From positions 1 through 64,000 of the forward strand of contig NZ_FOPY01000002.1 in the NCBI RefSeq assembly GCF_900113605.1: a stretch of 64,000 nucleotides of DNA, given 5' to 3'. How positions within the stretch are numbered: position 1 is the first letter of the stretch; each line of letters opens with the position of its first letter. This DNA is from Modicisalibacter xianhensis. GTDB lineage: Bacteria; Pseudomonadota; Gammaproteobacteria; Pseudomonadales; Halomonadaceae. A model generated the notes under the pieces. It saw only the letters and a program-made list of their open reading frames with translations. It made no database searches and was not told the DNA's origin. Both the position numbers and the translations under genes were made by a program. Below are positions 54,201 through 62,698 of this stretch, piece by piece.

Positions 54201-54974
54201 CTTCACCGTTTTCCACGCGGCCCCGGTCCCGGCACCTTCCTGCATGGCATCCTCGAGTGGGCCGGTCAGCAGGGTTTCGCCCAAGTGAACGCTCATCCCG
54301 CCCAGCGCGAGGACACCCTGGCGCGGCGCTGCAACCTGCGCGGCTGGAGTCAGTGGCTACCCACGCTGGACGAGTGGCTGGCCGACCTGTTGAGCCGCCC
54401 CCTGCCGCTGCCCAGTGCGAACGGCATGACCGACGAGGTGCGCCTGGAAGACCTGAATGCCTATCAGGTCGAGATGGAGTTCTGGTTCGCGGCCAACCAG
54501 GTCGACGCGCCCGTGCTCGACGAACTGGTGCGCCGCCATACCCTGCACGGCATGCCAAGGCCGCGCGCCGAACGCGACAGGCTCAACGGCATGCTCAAGG
54601 GCTTCATCGACCTGGTGTTCGAGCATCAGGGTCGTTATTACGTGGCCGACTGGAAGTCCAACCATCTGGGCCTGGACGACAGCGCCTACACGAGTGAGGC
54701 GATGCGTGCCGCCGTCGCCGAGAAGCGCTACGACCTGCAGTACGCGCTCTACCTGCTCGCGCTGCACCGCCTGCTCAAGGCACGCCTGCCGGATTATGAC
54801 TACGAGCGCCACATCGGCGGTTCACTGACGGTGTTCCTGCGCGGCACCCATGCCGCCAGCCGTGGCGTGCACGCCGAGCGCCCCCCACGCCAATTGATCG
54901 AGGCCCTGGACGCGCTGTTCCGTGGCGATGCTCCCGAGTCCACTCACACCCAGGCCATGGAGACACCGGCATGA
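51198..54974 (+). CDS. recB: Exodeoxyribonuclease V subunit beta (RecB)
   Basis: Motor and nuclease subunit of 1258 residues. The helicase begins EASAGTGKTFTIALLY (Walker A, about residues 21-36); motif II region LIDEFQDTDPVQY and GDPKQAIYAFRGADIHTYL follow, with VVTIHKSKGLEYPLVFLPF later. The C-terminal nuclease domain contains FIDLVFEHQGRYYVADWKSN with the catalytic Asp and Lys. It overlaps recC and recD by 4 bp each. The Pro/Glu/Thr/Ala-rich stretch before the nuclease (about 950-1000) is the likely tether. Confidence 0.95.
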   Translation: MSDVTQLDPLNFPLHGSRLIEASAGTGKTFTIALLYVRLVLGARRDDDPAAFARPLTPPEILVVTFTNAATQELRERIRHRLVEAAEVFRAGAQTDTSEATAKPADPLLLQLRDEYDPATWPACARRLQLAAEWMDEAAVSTIHSWCYRMLREHAFDSGSLFSLNLENDQSELISEVVRDYWRSFYYPMSVDELPAVMRYWQSPDTLYEHICRLLPECDALPEGAPPPDEALNEAREATAQRLAELKAPWSQWVDECEALFEDAAKRKAFKGQSFNARSRANWLGALRDWCQGDDVRPALTEAAWKRLTPNGMAEIWLKGEPPDHPALSAIVELQTELEALPEPRATLLLHAVHWCRARLEREQLRRAEMGPNELLTHLDRALAGGNCEALGAQIRRQFPVALIDEFQDTDPVQYRIFDCIYRIKENRRDNGVFLIGDPKQAIYAFRGADIHTYLQARRDTAGRHVTLGTNFRSCTPMVEAVNRCFAHAEQHPPGAFLFKGKDGSNPVPFNTVAAKGRKDALTLNGQPLSAMTLWQLESDEPLAKGAYHTEMAERCASAMVELLDHGQHGRAGFRSDDTFKPLRPSDMAVLVNGLGEARAIRQALARRGVKSVYLSDKDKVFTSPIAPQVETWLRACAEPDDDRKLRAALATPALGLDLPELDALNEDELAWEGRVMQFRDYHRQWQFQGVLPLLRRVMNDFAVPARLLADGPASDGERLLTDLLHLGELLQQASQELDGEHALIRFLAEAIADPQGQGDAHKLRLESDADLVQVVTIHKSKGLEYPLVFLPFICSHRPTKKDDSPLRWHDDAGRLQISLEADEAILERADRERLGEDLRKLYVALTRARHATWLGMAPLKGMESCAVGQLLANGEAIAPSNFGNMLATLKGRCESIELCPAPEITRRVISLDDKQPLLGEVRQPLRRAREHWWIASYSALRFSGEAPAIAPETTFAPIESTASTTNESTPFEPATAVEATAFEVMAEPRDSSEPDAPVPSLHRFPRGPGPGTFLHGILEWAGQQGFAQVNAHPAQREDTLARRCNLRGWSQWLPTLDEWLADLLSRPLPLPSANGMTDEVRLEDLNAYQVEMEFWFAANQVDAPVLDELVRRHTLHGMPRPRAERDRLNGMLKGFIDLVFEHQGRYYVADWKSNHLGLDDSAYTSEAMRAAVAEKRYDLQYALYLLALHRLLKARLPDYDYERHIGGSLTVFLRGTHAASRGVHAERPPRQLIEALDALFRGDAPESTHTQAMETPA

Positions 54975-57217
54975 AGGAACTCGACCTGTTCGATGACCTC
55001 AACCCCGAGGCGGACAGGCCGCAGCGGGACGTCTCGCATGCCGCCTGGCACGATCACGCTGCGCTGCTGGCGCTGCTGCAGCGCTGGGTGGATCGCGGCT
55101 GGCTGCGCCCGCTGGACCGCGCGCTGGTGGTGTTCCTGCATCGCGAAGTCGGCGACGGGCACCCGCTGCTGCTGCTCGCCGCCGCGCTGGCCAGCCATCA
55201 GCTCGGCCGTGGGCATGTATGCCTGGACCTCGCCCAGACCCTGGCCGCGCCCAACCTGGCGCTCTCGCTGCCACCGGAAGGCGACGACCTCAGCGACCCG
55301 CCGCCGCTGCCCAGCGAGATTCTCGACGGTCTGCACCTCGACACCTGGCGCGCCGCACTGACCGATCCGATGCTGGTCGGCGAGGCCAACCACGGCCGCG
55401 CCGGCAATACCCCGCTCGTACGACTGGATACCGCCGGCAGCACACGCCTCTACCTGCGCCGCTACTGGCAATATGAGCAGGACATCCGCCACGCCCTGCA
55501 CGGCCGACTGACGAACGACTTGCCCACACCGCCGACCGATACCCTGAGGCAGGCGCTCGAGGCATTGTTCGGCGAAGCGACCGCCACCCAGGCGCATGAC
55601 GACGCCCAGCTCGACTGGCAGAAGCTCGCCTGCGCCCTGGCTGCCCGTTCGCGCTTCTCGGTAATCACCGGCGGTCCCGGTACCGGCAAGACCACCACCG
55701 TGGTGCGCCTGCTCGCCCTGCTCCAGGCCTTGCAGCTTGGCCAGCAACAGGGCAAGGGCAGCGACCGGCCCCTGCGCATTCGCCTGGCCGCCCCGACCGG
55801 CAAGGCCGCCGCGCGCCTCAACGAGTCCATCGCCAAGCAGGTCGAAGGCCTCTCGTTGCTGGAACTCGCCACGGCGGCCAGCACCGACGGCGTGGATATC
55901 CGAACGCTGCGCGAAGCGATCCCCACCGAGGTCACCACGCTGCACCGCCTGCTCGGTTCACGGCCGGATACGCGCCACTTCCGCTACAACCCCAGCAACC
56001 GCCTGAGCCTCGACGTGCTGGTGGTCGATGAAGCCTCGATGGTCGATATCGAAATGATGGCCGCCCTGCTCGGCGCCCTGCCGCCACGCGCGCGGCTGGT
56101 ACTGCTGGGCGACAAGGACCAGCTTGCCTCCGTGGAAGCCGGTGCCGTGCTCGGCGACCTGTGCCAGCGTGCCGAGGCCGCTCACTACACCCCCGAGACC
56201 AGCAATTGGCTGGCTCAGGTCGCGGGCGCCACGCTACCCGAGCGTTATCAGAGCGACCACGGCCAGGCACTGGATCAGGCCATTGCCATGCTGCGCGTGA
56301 GCCACCGCTTCGATGCCAGCAGCGGCATCGGTCAGTTGGCCCAGGCCGTGAACCGCCCACTGTCCAGCGACCATCAACCCAAGGACAAGCGCCGCGCAGT
56401 GCGGGGTGTCTTTCAGCAGGGCTATGCGGATATCGCCCACCTGCGCCTGAGCGACAGCGACGACCCGGCGCTGGACCGGCTGGTGGTCGACGGCAACCCC
56501 AACGGCTTTCTCAACAAGGGCCGCGGACGTGCTGGGCGCGACGGCGAACTGCCGCCACCCACCGGCTACCGGCACTATCTGGAAACACTGGCCGGGCATC
56601 GCCCACCCGCCGACGCCGACCTGGAGCACGACCGCGAGACCTTCGATGCCTGGGCACGCGCCGTCATCGACGCCTATGGCCGCTTCCAGTTGCTGTGCGC
56701 GCTGCGCAAGGGCCCATGGGGTGTGGAAGGCCTGAACCCGCGTATCGCCCGCGCCCTGCGCCGCCAAGGGCTGATTCACGCCAGCGACGCCGAACTCGAA
56801 CGCGGCTGGTATCTTGGCCGGCCGGTGCTCGTCACTCGCAACGACTACAGCCTGGGGCTGATGAATGGCGACATCGGTATCACCCTCGCCCTGCCACTGC
56901 CCGGCCAACCCGGCGAGACGATGCTGCGCGCCGCCTTCCCCAGCAACGACGGCAGCGGACGCATCAAGTGGGTACTGCCCAGCCGCCTGCAGGCGGTGGA
57001 AACCGTCTTCGCCATGACCGTCCATAAGTCCCAGGGCTCGGAATTCACGCACACCGCATTGGTGCTACCCGACGCCCCCAACCCCATCTTGACGAGAGAA
57101 TTGATCTATACGGGCATTACGCGTGCCAAGGATTGGTTTACCTTGGCAGAAAGCGGGCGCGGGATACTGGATGAAGCGGTGCTGCGGGAAGTGACGCGGG
57201 TGAGTGGTTTGACGTGA
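54971..57217 (+). CDS. recD: Exodeoxyribonuclease V subunit alpha (RecD)
   Basis: 5' to 3' helicase subunit of 748 residues. Walker A is GGPGTGKTTTVVRLL near residue 234, DVLVVDEASMVDIEMM is motif II, LLGDKDQLASVEAGAVLGDL follows, and the motif VI region has VHKSQGSEF and ELIYTGITRAKDW. It is longer than E. coli RecD (608), with extra material in the N terminus and in the region with the sequence NGFLNKGRGRAGRDG. It is the last gene of the operon; a terminator follows 226 bp downstream. Confidence 0.93.
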   Translation: MKELDLFDDLNPEADRPQRDVSHAAWHDHAALLALLQRWVDRGWLRPLDRALVVFLHREVGDGHPLLLLAAALASHQLGRGHVCLDLAQTLAAPNLALSLPPEGDDLSDPPPLPSEILDGLHLDTWRAALTDPMLVGEANHGRAGNTPLVRLDTAGSTRLYLRRYWQYEQDIRHALHGRLTNDLPTPPTDTLRQALEALFGEATATQAHDDAQLDWQKLACALAARSRFSVITGGPGTGKTTTVVRLLALLQALQLGQQQGKGSDRPLRIRLAAPTGKAAARLNESIAKQVEGLSLLELATAASTDGVDIRTLREAIPTEVTTLHRLLGSRPDTRHFRYNPSNRLSLDVLVVDEASMVDIEMMAALLGALPPRARLVLLGDKDQLASVEAGAVLGDLCQRAEAAHYTPETSNWLAQVAGATLPERYQSDHGQALDQAIAMLRVSHRFDASSGIGQLAQAVNRPLSSDHQPKDKRRAVRGVFQQGYADIAHLRLSDSDDPALDRLVVDGNPNGFLNKGRGRAGRDGELPPPTGYRHYLETLAGHRPPADADLEHDRETFDAWARAVIDAYGRFQLLCALRKGPWGVEGLNPRIARALRRQGLIHASDAELERGWYLGRPVLVTRNDYSLGLMNGDIGITLALPLPGQPGETMLRAAFPSNDGSGRIKWVLPSRLQAVETVFAMTVHKSQGSEFTHTALVLPDAPNPILTRELIYTGITRAKDWFTLAESGRGILDEAVLREVTRVSGLT

Positions 57218-57442
57218 ATAACAAAGTCAGAATTCGGCTCAAAGCGATCATGTACCGGTTCGATTCAGGTAATTAAATGAGATGGAGTGAGTCGGCACAC
57301 TCGCCTTTCTAATTATAGACAGGGTTATTAACAGAACAGCACGCTCTCTTCTTAGTCTTCTCTAAAAAATAACCATGCTTTACTCATTGACTCATGGATG
57401 AGTCTCATTAGGGAACCCTTCGACATAAGATGACTTGAGAGC

Positions 57443-57462
57443 GCCTGCAAAGCGGGCTTTTT
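57443..57462 (+). terminator. Rho-independent terminator after recD
   Basis: A 6-bp stem (GCCTGC with GCGGGC, one G-U pair), a 3-base loop and TTTTT make a short terminator for rightward transcripts. Confidence 0.6.
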
Positions 57463-57474
57463 CCTTTCGACAAT

Positions 57475-57511
57475 AGCTAAGGGGCACAACCGTAGTCGTC
57501 GCCCCTTAGCT
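57475..57511 (-). terminator. Hairpin at the end of the Q/N-rich gene
   Basis: A perfect 11-bp inverted repeat (AGCTAAGGGGC with GCCCCTTAGCT) with a 15-base loop lies 24 bp beyond the stop of the leftward gene. The tail read leftward is ATTGTC, so it is not a classical T-tract. Confidence 0.5.
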
Positions 57512-57535
57512 TGTTTGGAATACTATCTACAAGTC

Positions 57536-58066
57536 CTATTGAGAATTGGAAGAGCTAGAACCACTCTGGTTTTGCTGCTGCATTGAGCCGGAGCTACCTT
57601 GCGAGCTTTGCTGACGCTGGCTGTTCTGCTGCTGTTGCCCCTGTTGTTGAGCTGCGGCTTGCTGAAGGCCCTGAATATACCCTTGCTGGTAGCCTCGGAT
57701 AAGCCCCTGCTGAGTGCCTTCTTCCTTACCTTCCATATATCCCTTGACGTAGATGTATTGCATCAACTGCTGAGGGCTAGTGATCTGGGCACCTTGGTTA
57801 CCCATCTGACCACCTTGGTTGTTACCCTGATTCCAGCTTGGGTTCCCTTGGTTCCAATTCTGGTTGCCATCTTGCCCCCAGTTAGGGTTACCTTGCCTTT
57901 GGCTATGCTGGTTGGGGTCATTCCATTCTTGGCGATACGACTGCTGCCCTACTTGTGGGCCTTGGTTATTCTGGTAGCCTTGCCCTTCATTCCATTGCTG
58001 GGCTGTGGCTGCTCCAGTAGCGAGGGCTGATGAAATGGCTGCTGTAATGAGTAGGCGCTTGAGCAT
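57536..58066 (-). CDS. Secreted glutamine/asparagine-rich protein of unknown function
   Basis: I do not recognise this family. The 176-residue product has a clean signal peptide (LLITAAISSALATGAATA), then a low-complexity segment (about 23-95) rich in Asn, Gln, Trp and Gly with repeats such as NWNQGNPSWNQGNN. A predicted helical segment (about 99-138, QQLMQYIYVKGYMEGKEEG and GLIRGYQQGYIQGLQQ) follows, then a Gln/Ser tail. Q/N-rich exported proteins can self-assemble, but that is speculation. The ATG at 58066 follows AGGAGGAA. Base composition is lower in GC than the neighbours. Confidence 0.75.
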   Translation of the reverse strand: MLKRLLITAAISSALATGAATAQQWNEGQGYQNNQGPQVGQQSYRQEWNDPNQHSQRQGNPNWGQDGNQNWNQGNPSWNQGNNQGGQMGNQGAQITSPQQLMQYIYVKGYMEGKEEGTQQGLIRGYQQGYIQGLQQAAAQQQGQQQQNSQRQQSSQGSSGSMQQQNQSGSSSSNSQ

Positions 58067-58445
58067 ATTTCCTCCTTGATTCTGCGTATCAAGTGAAATC
58101 CCCAATATGCGTAGCGGGAAATCACTTCTACCCACCCTAGATGCTGAAAAGAGAAATTGAAGAAACTCGCCGAAAATTTATTGTTATTTTTTGAAAACCC
58201 ACACATTATAATCAAACTGATATCATTAGGATTGAAATAATTACTTTGCATAATTTTACCCCCCCCCAATTGAGCATTTATCAAAATGCATATTATAATT
58301 TATAGCTTAAATTAACTAAAAACAACATTACAGGATTTGATTGTTTATACGCTCCTCTCCTACGTTGAAACTGTCGATTGCTTGAAGGGCAATCCGGTTT
58401 AGGACAAACCGTCTTATCATCGCTTTTCATCAGCATGGAGGTAGT
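58067..58445. other. A+T-rich intergenic region upstream of two secreted-protein genes
   Basis: This 379-bp gap separates the two divergent small genes. Its A+T content is far above that of the window, with runs such as TTATTGTTATTTTTTG and a run of nine or ten Cs near 58260. Promoters for both genes should lie here. A hairpin, CGGTTT-AGGAC-AAACCG, sits about 30 bp before the EF-hand gene's ribosome site. Such A+T-rich patches often bind silencing proteins of the H-NS/MvaT type. Confidence 0.5.
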
Positions 58446-58778
58446 ATGAAACGCAACTGGATTAATGGCATTGGCGGCACTCTTGTTCTCTTTTCTCTGC
58501 TAGGCGCTGGTGGCGCCTTTGCTCAGGAAGACAATGGCTTCAACGACTGGGATAGTGATGGTAACGGCGCCATCAACTATGAAGAATGGGATGCTGGCTT
58601 TGACGATGAAGGCATTTTCGATACTTGGGATGCCAACGACGACGACGTCATCGATGACACTGAATATGGTGAAGGTATTTACAATGCCTATGATCAGGAC
58701 GAAAGCGGCGATCTGACCGAGGACGAATACGGCGACTTCAATGATGACGCCGGTGATGAAGGCTTCTGGGACGTATAA
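58446..58778 (+). CDS. Secreted EF-hand calcium-binding protein
   Basis: Exported acidic protein of 110 residues. The signal peptide ends AGGAFAQ. Three EF-hand loops of 12 residues follow: DSDGNGAINYEE (36-47), DANDDDVIDDTE (62-73) and DQDESGDLTEDE (83-94). The first and third keep the usual Gly at position 6; the second has Asp there. The protein is strongly negatively charged and likely binds calcium outside the cytoplasm. Function is unknown. An AGGAGGTAGT-like site (ggaggtagt) precedes the ATG, and a terminator follows. Confidence 0.85.
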   Translation: MKRNWINGIGGTLVLFSLLGAGGAFAQEDNGFNDWDSDGNGAINYEEWDAGFDDEGIFDTWDANDDDVIDDTEYGEGIYNAYDQDESGDLTEDEYGDFNDDAGDEGFWDV

Positions 58779-58805
58779 AATACATCCTTATCCATGAGAT
58801 TGCCG

Positions 58806-58832
58806 AAGCGGGGGAGTGTTCTCTCCCGCTTT
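58806..58832 (+). terminator. Rho-independent terminator after the EF-hand gene
   Basis: An 11-bp stem (58806-58816 with 58821-58831, one G-U pair), TGTT loop and a short T-rich tail (TTGTTGTG) lie 27 bp after the stop codon. Confidence 0.75.
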
Positions 58833-59144
58833 GTTGTGTCTAGGCTTGCGCGTTCCTGCTATACCCGAAAGGCTACCAGCCGATCGCACCTCCTACAGTC
58901 CTACTGCTGTTTGCCCCCCAACATTGCTACGCCCACAGACCCTGCAAGAAAACTGCGTCATGGCATGCCTGCTTCCTTACTACTGCGCTACCGCCATGTT
59001 TCTGGCTCTTGCGGGGATAAGCAGTCGACTGGCTGGATAGCCATAACTGGCATAGATTGATAGTCAACAATGGGTTTCGCCCGGCCATTGGGCCAGCGAC
59101 TCCATCCGCCAATAACAAAAATCCGGTGCGAACAAGAATTGGCC
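58833..59144. other. Intergenic region before the caa3 oxidase operon
   Basis: This 312-bp gap separates the EF-hand gene from the oxidase operon and should hold the operon promoter. No convincing gene, RNA or clear sigma-70 box was seen. Confidence 0.4.
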
Positions 59145-60146
59145 ATGGATGCGACGAAATGCCCCCCAGGGATGCGGGTGCTGGTTTCTCTGACCGCGCT
59201 TTCTTCACTCTCCGGATGCAGTGGTCCCCAATCGGCTCTGCAACCAGCCGGGGTCGATGCCGAGCAGATCGGGCAACTGTTTTGGTGGATGTGTGCGGTC
59301 GCTGTCCTGATCTGGTTGCTGGTGATCGGCTTCGCCGTCTATGCCACGCATATCAACCCTGAGACCCATGACAGCCGAGCGGCACGCTGGTTGATTATCG
59401 GTGGCGGCGCTATTGCCCCGCCTGTTGTGTTGGGGGCATTGCTGGTCTTTGGTCTGCCTCTTCTTCCCTCACTCAGTGCGCCGGCAGAAGACGGCCTGCA
59501 AGTCACTGTCTCGGGCGAGCGTTGGTGGTGGCGAGTGCAGTACCCGACACCATCGGGCGGAACCGTCGAACTTGCTAACGAGGTTCGGCTGCCAGTGGGT
59601 GAACGGGTCGGATTCAGTCTCACTAGTCCGGATGTCATCCATTCATTCTGGATTCCCTCCCTGGGCGGTAAGGTCGACATGATTCCAGGGCGGACCACCC
59701 GCTTGACGCTGGAGCCTACCGACGTCGGTGTGTATCGCGGCGCCTGCGCCGAGTATTGCGGTACGGCCCATGCACTGATGAATTTCCAGGTGGTGGTCAT
59801 GGAGCCAGAGGCATTCACCGTTTGGCTCGAGCAGCAGGCGGCACCCGCCCAGACACCTCAAAGCTCGCTTGCCAGGCGGGGGCAGGAAGCCTTTCTGGCC
59901 AACGGCTGCAGTGCCTGTCATACCATCCGCGGCACCCCCGCCGACGGCGTGTTGGGGCCGGACCTGACGCACGTCGGTAGCCGCCTGAGTCTGGGGGCGG
60001 GCATTCTGCCTAACGATGCAGAGGCCTTTGCCCGCTGGATCCGTCATACCGACCAGATCAAGCCGGGGGTGAACATGCCGGCATTCGCCATGTTGCCCGA
60101 GGGGCAGCTTACTGCACTCGCCGCTTACCTGAGTGGACTGAAATGA
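59145..60146 (+). CDS. coxB: Cytochrome c oxidase subunit II with fused cytochrome c domain (caa3 type)
   Basis: Lipoprotein subunit II of about 333 residues. The signal ends in the lipobox LSSLSGC. Two membrane helices follow, then the cupredoxin domain with the copper A motif GACAEYCGTAHALMNF. The C-terminal cytochrome c domain has the haem-binding CSACH and the distal Met in GVNMPAFAML. This is the electron entry module of a caa3 oxidase. The start is uncertain: ATG at 59145 is used, but an ATG at 59172 would give a shorter classical lipoprotein signal. It overlaps the next gene by 4 bp. Confidence 0.88.
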   Translation: MDATKCPPGMRVLVSLTALSSLSGCSGPQSALQPAGVDAEQIGQLFWWMCAVAVLIWLLVIGFAVYATHINPETHDSRAARWLIIGGGAIAPPVVLGALLVFGLPLLPSLSAPAEDGLQVTVSGERWWWRVQYPTPSGGTVELANEVRLPVGERVGFSLTSPDVIHSFWIPSLGGKVDMIPGRTTRLTLEPTDVGVYRGACAEYCGTAHALMNFQVVVMEPEAFTVWLEQQAAPAQTPQSSLARRGQEAFLANGCSACHTIRGTPADGVLGPDLTHVGSRLSLGAGILPNDAEAFARWIRHTDQIKPGVNMPAFAMLPEGQLTALAAYLSGLK

Positions 60147-62677
60147 TGCCTGCTGATGCCCAGAGTGATGACGACCGGGCTGACCGGGCACGTCAAAAAG
60201 CGCAGGAGGCGCGACTGAGCAAGCCTTGGGTGACGCCACGCGGCTGGCGCTACTGGTCGGCAGTCAATAATTCCGAAGTCGGTCGCTGGTACACCGCAAC
60301 CTCCTTCCTGTTCTTTCTTTTTGCTGGGGTGCTGGCGTTATTGATGCGCACGCAACTGGCCGTTCCAGAAAACGACTTCCTGTCGGCAGGCACCTATAAC
60401 CAGATATTCACCTTGCATGGCTCGGTGATGATGTTCCTGTTTGGTGTGCCGATTTTCGAAGCCTTCTCGATCATGATCCTGCCGCAGATGCTGGGCGCGC
60501 GGGACCTGCCGTTTCCCCGCCTGTCGGCATATGGGTACTGGAGTTTCCTGATCGGTGGCGTCTTTGTCTGCGGGTCGATTTTCTTTGGGGTCGCGCCCGA
60601 AGGCGGCTGGTTCATGTACCCGCCCCTGACCACGACATATCAGGAAGGGCTGGGAGCCGATATCTGGCTGCTGGGACTTTCATTCATCGAGGTCGCGTCA
60701 CTTGCCGCAGCGGTCGAGCTCATTGTCGGTGTGCTCAAGACGCGCCCACCAGGCATGCGCATCAACCTGATTCCCCTTTACGCCTGGTACATCCTCGTGG
60801 TGGCGGGAATGATCCTGTTTGCCTTCCCTCCACTGATCGCCGGCGATTTGCTGTTCGAACTGGAAAGGGCGTTCGATTGGCCTTTTTTCGACCCTGCCCG
60901 GGGCGGGGATCCTTTGCTCTGGCAACACCTATTCTGGATATTCGGTCATCCCGAGGTGTATATCATCTTTCTGCCCGCGATCGCGCTAGTGGCAATGATC
61001 GTCCCGACCTTTGCCCAGCGGCCCATCATCGGCTATAGCTGGATCGTGCTGGCCGCCGTCGGCACGGGCTTCATCAGCTTCGGTTTGTGGGTGCATCACA
61101 TGTACACCACTGGCCTGCCTAACGTCTCCCTGGCCTTCTTCTCGGCGGCCTCGGAGGCGGTCGCCATCCCTACGGGAGTCCAGCTCTTCTGTTTTCTTGC
61201 CACGGCGGTTGCCGGCCGGTTCGTGCGTTCAGTGCCCATGCTCTTCGTCACTGGCGCCTTGGCGATCTTTGTGCTGGGTGGTCTCACTGGAGTCATGGTG
61301 GCCATCGCCCCATTCGACTTCCAAGCCCATGATACCTATTTCGTGGTGGCTCACCTGCACTATGTGCTGATCGGCGGCATGTTGTTTCCGGTAGCAGCCG
61401 GCCTCTACTACTTCTACCCCATGGCTACCGGCAAGCTGCTGGCACAGAAGCCGGGCTACTGGGCATTCTGGTTGATGTTCTTTGGCTTCAACGTCACCTT
61501 TCTGCCGATGCATCTTACCGGCCTGCTGGGCATGCCGCGGCGTGTATTCACCTATCCTGCCGATATCGGCTTCGATGTGCTCAACCTCACTTCGTCCATT
61601 GGTGCCTTCATCTTTGCAGCGGGGGTCGTCGTGCTGGTGCTCGAAGTCGTGCGCCCAAAGACGAAACAACCCTATGCGAAACGCAATCCCTGGGGCGCAG
61701 GAACCCTGGAATGGCTCGGAGAAATGCCGGGCAAACCCTGGGGGATACGTTCGATTCCCTCCATCAAGGGACGTTATCCGCTCTGGGATCAGCCCAACCT
61801 CATGCAGGATGTCGATGCCGGGCGCTTCTACCTTCCCGATGCCGAAGAAGGCAAGCGAGAGACGTTGATCACCACGACGATCGATGCCGACCCGATCCAG
61901 TGCCTACGGGTTCCCGGGCCGACATTCGTGACGCTCTGGGCGGCGATCTTTACTGGTGGGGCTTTCATTTTCGCCACCTATAAATGGTACTTCGCCGCAG
62001 GCATCAGCGCTGTACTGGCATTGGTCACGGTGCTCATCTGGCTATGGACCGGCACGGCAAAAATACCCGAGAAGCGCAGCAAGGAGGCGGGGCTGGGTGT
62101 AACGTTGCCGCTGTATGCCTCGGGTTCGACGTCGGTGGGATGGTGGGCGATGTTCATCACCATGATCGGGGACATGAGCGCCTTTGCCAGCCTGATTTTC
62201 GGGTATTTCTTTTTCTGGACCGTGCATGAGGATTTTCCGCCCGATCCGGCGTCCGGCCCGGGGCTTTTCTGGCCGCTGATAGCCGTGGGGCTACTGCTGG
62301 GTGCCTGGCTGCTTACCGTACTGGCCAGGTGCTGGAATCGACACGACCGGCCCATGGCGTTCCATGTCGGGCTCGGGCTGGCGGTATTGCTTAATGTGGC
62401 CGGCACAATGGCGCTGTTGGCCGGCCCCTACCTGAGTGGTCTCGACCCCACGCGCCATGTCTATCCAGCCACTGTCTGGGTGCTGGTGCTGTGGGCGGTA
62501 ATTCATTTTGGTGTCGGTCTGGTGATGCAGCTTTACTGCATCGCTCGTCGCTGGGCCGGCCGCATGAGTGCCGACCATGACATCGATATCCAGAATGTCG
62601 CGCTGTATTGGCACTTCATGGCCATTACGGCCGTGCTGACAGTGGCGGTTATCGCCGGTTTTCCGATGGTGGCTTGA
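60143..62677 (+). CDS. ctaD: Cytochrome c oxidase subunit I-III fusion
   Basis: Fused haem-copper oxidase of 844 residues. The subunit I part (about 1-530) has 12 membrane helices, with haem ligands in TLHGSVMMF and AHLHYVLIGG, and copper B ligands in WIFGHPEVYIIFLPA and LWVHHMYTTG. The Tyr after GHPEV is the cross-linked one of A-type oxidases. The remaining region (about 590-844) matches subunit III with about seven helices (WAMFITMIGDMSAFASLIFGYFFFWTV). The ATGA start overlaps coxB. Such fusions occur in several proteobacteria and in actinobacteria. Confidence 0.92.
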   Translation: MMPADAQSDDDRADRARQKAQEARLSKPWVTPRGWRYWSAVNNSEVGRWYTATSFLFFLFAGVLALLMRTQLAVPENDFLSAGTYNQIFTLHGSVMMFLFGVPIFEAFSIMILPQMLGARDLPFPRLSAYGYWSFLIGGVFVCGSIFFGVAPEGGWFMYPPLTTTYQEGLGADIWLLGLSFIEVASLAAAVELIVGVLKTRPPGMRINLIPLYAWYILVVAGMILFAFPPLIAGDLLFELERAFDWPFFDPARGGDPLLWQHLFWIFGHPEVYIIFLPAIALVAMIVPTFAQRPIIGYSWIVLAAVGTGFISFGLWVHHMYTTGLPNVSLAFFSAASEAVAIPTGVQLFCFLATAVAGRFVRSVPMLFVTGALAIFVLGGLTGVMVAIAPFDFQAHDTYFVVAHLHYVLIGGMLFPVAAGLYYFYPMATGKLLAQKPGYWAFWLMFFGFNVTFLPMHLTGLLGMPRRVFTYPADIGFDVLNLTSSIGAFIFAAGVVVLVLEVVRPKTKQPYAKRNPWGAGTLEWLGEMPGKPWGIRSIPSIKGRYPLWDQPNLMQDVDAGRFYLPDAEEGKRETLITTTIDADPIQCLRVPGPTFVTLWAAIFTGGAFIFATYKWYFAAGISAVLALVTVLIWLWTGTAKIPEKRSKEAGLGVTLPLYASGSTSVGWWAMFITMIGDMSAFASLIFGYFFFWTVHEDFPPDPASGPGLFWPLIAVGLLLGAWLLTVLARCWNRHDRPMAFHVGLGLAVLLNVAGTMALLAGPYLSGLDPTRHVYPATVWVLVLWAVIHFGVGLVMQLYCIARRWAGRMSADHDIDIQNVALYWHFMAITAVLTVAVIAGFPMVA

Positions 62678-62698
62678 GCAAGAGCCCCTGGAGGTCCT

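Larger units (their letters stand above)
57218..57535. other. A+T-richer intergenic region after recD
   Basis: This 318-bp gap is less GC-rich than the flanking operon. It contains a terminator for rightward transcription, a second hairpin serving the leftward gene, and a small perfect dyad, GACTCAT-GG-ATGAGTC (57389-57404), of unknown role. No gene was seen. Confidence 0.5.

Noticed and set aside
57250-57275. tRNA-like T-arm (GGTTCGATTC)
   Set aside because: The flanking bases do not form the T-stem, and no acceptor or anticodon stem is present, so it is chance.
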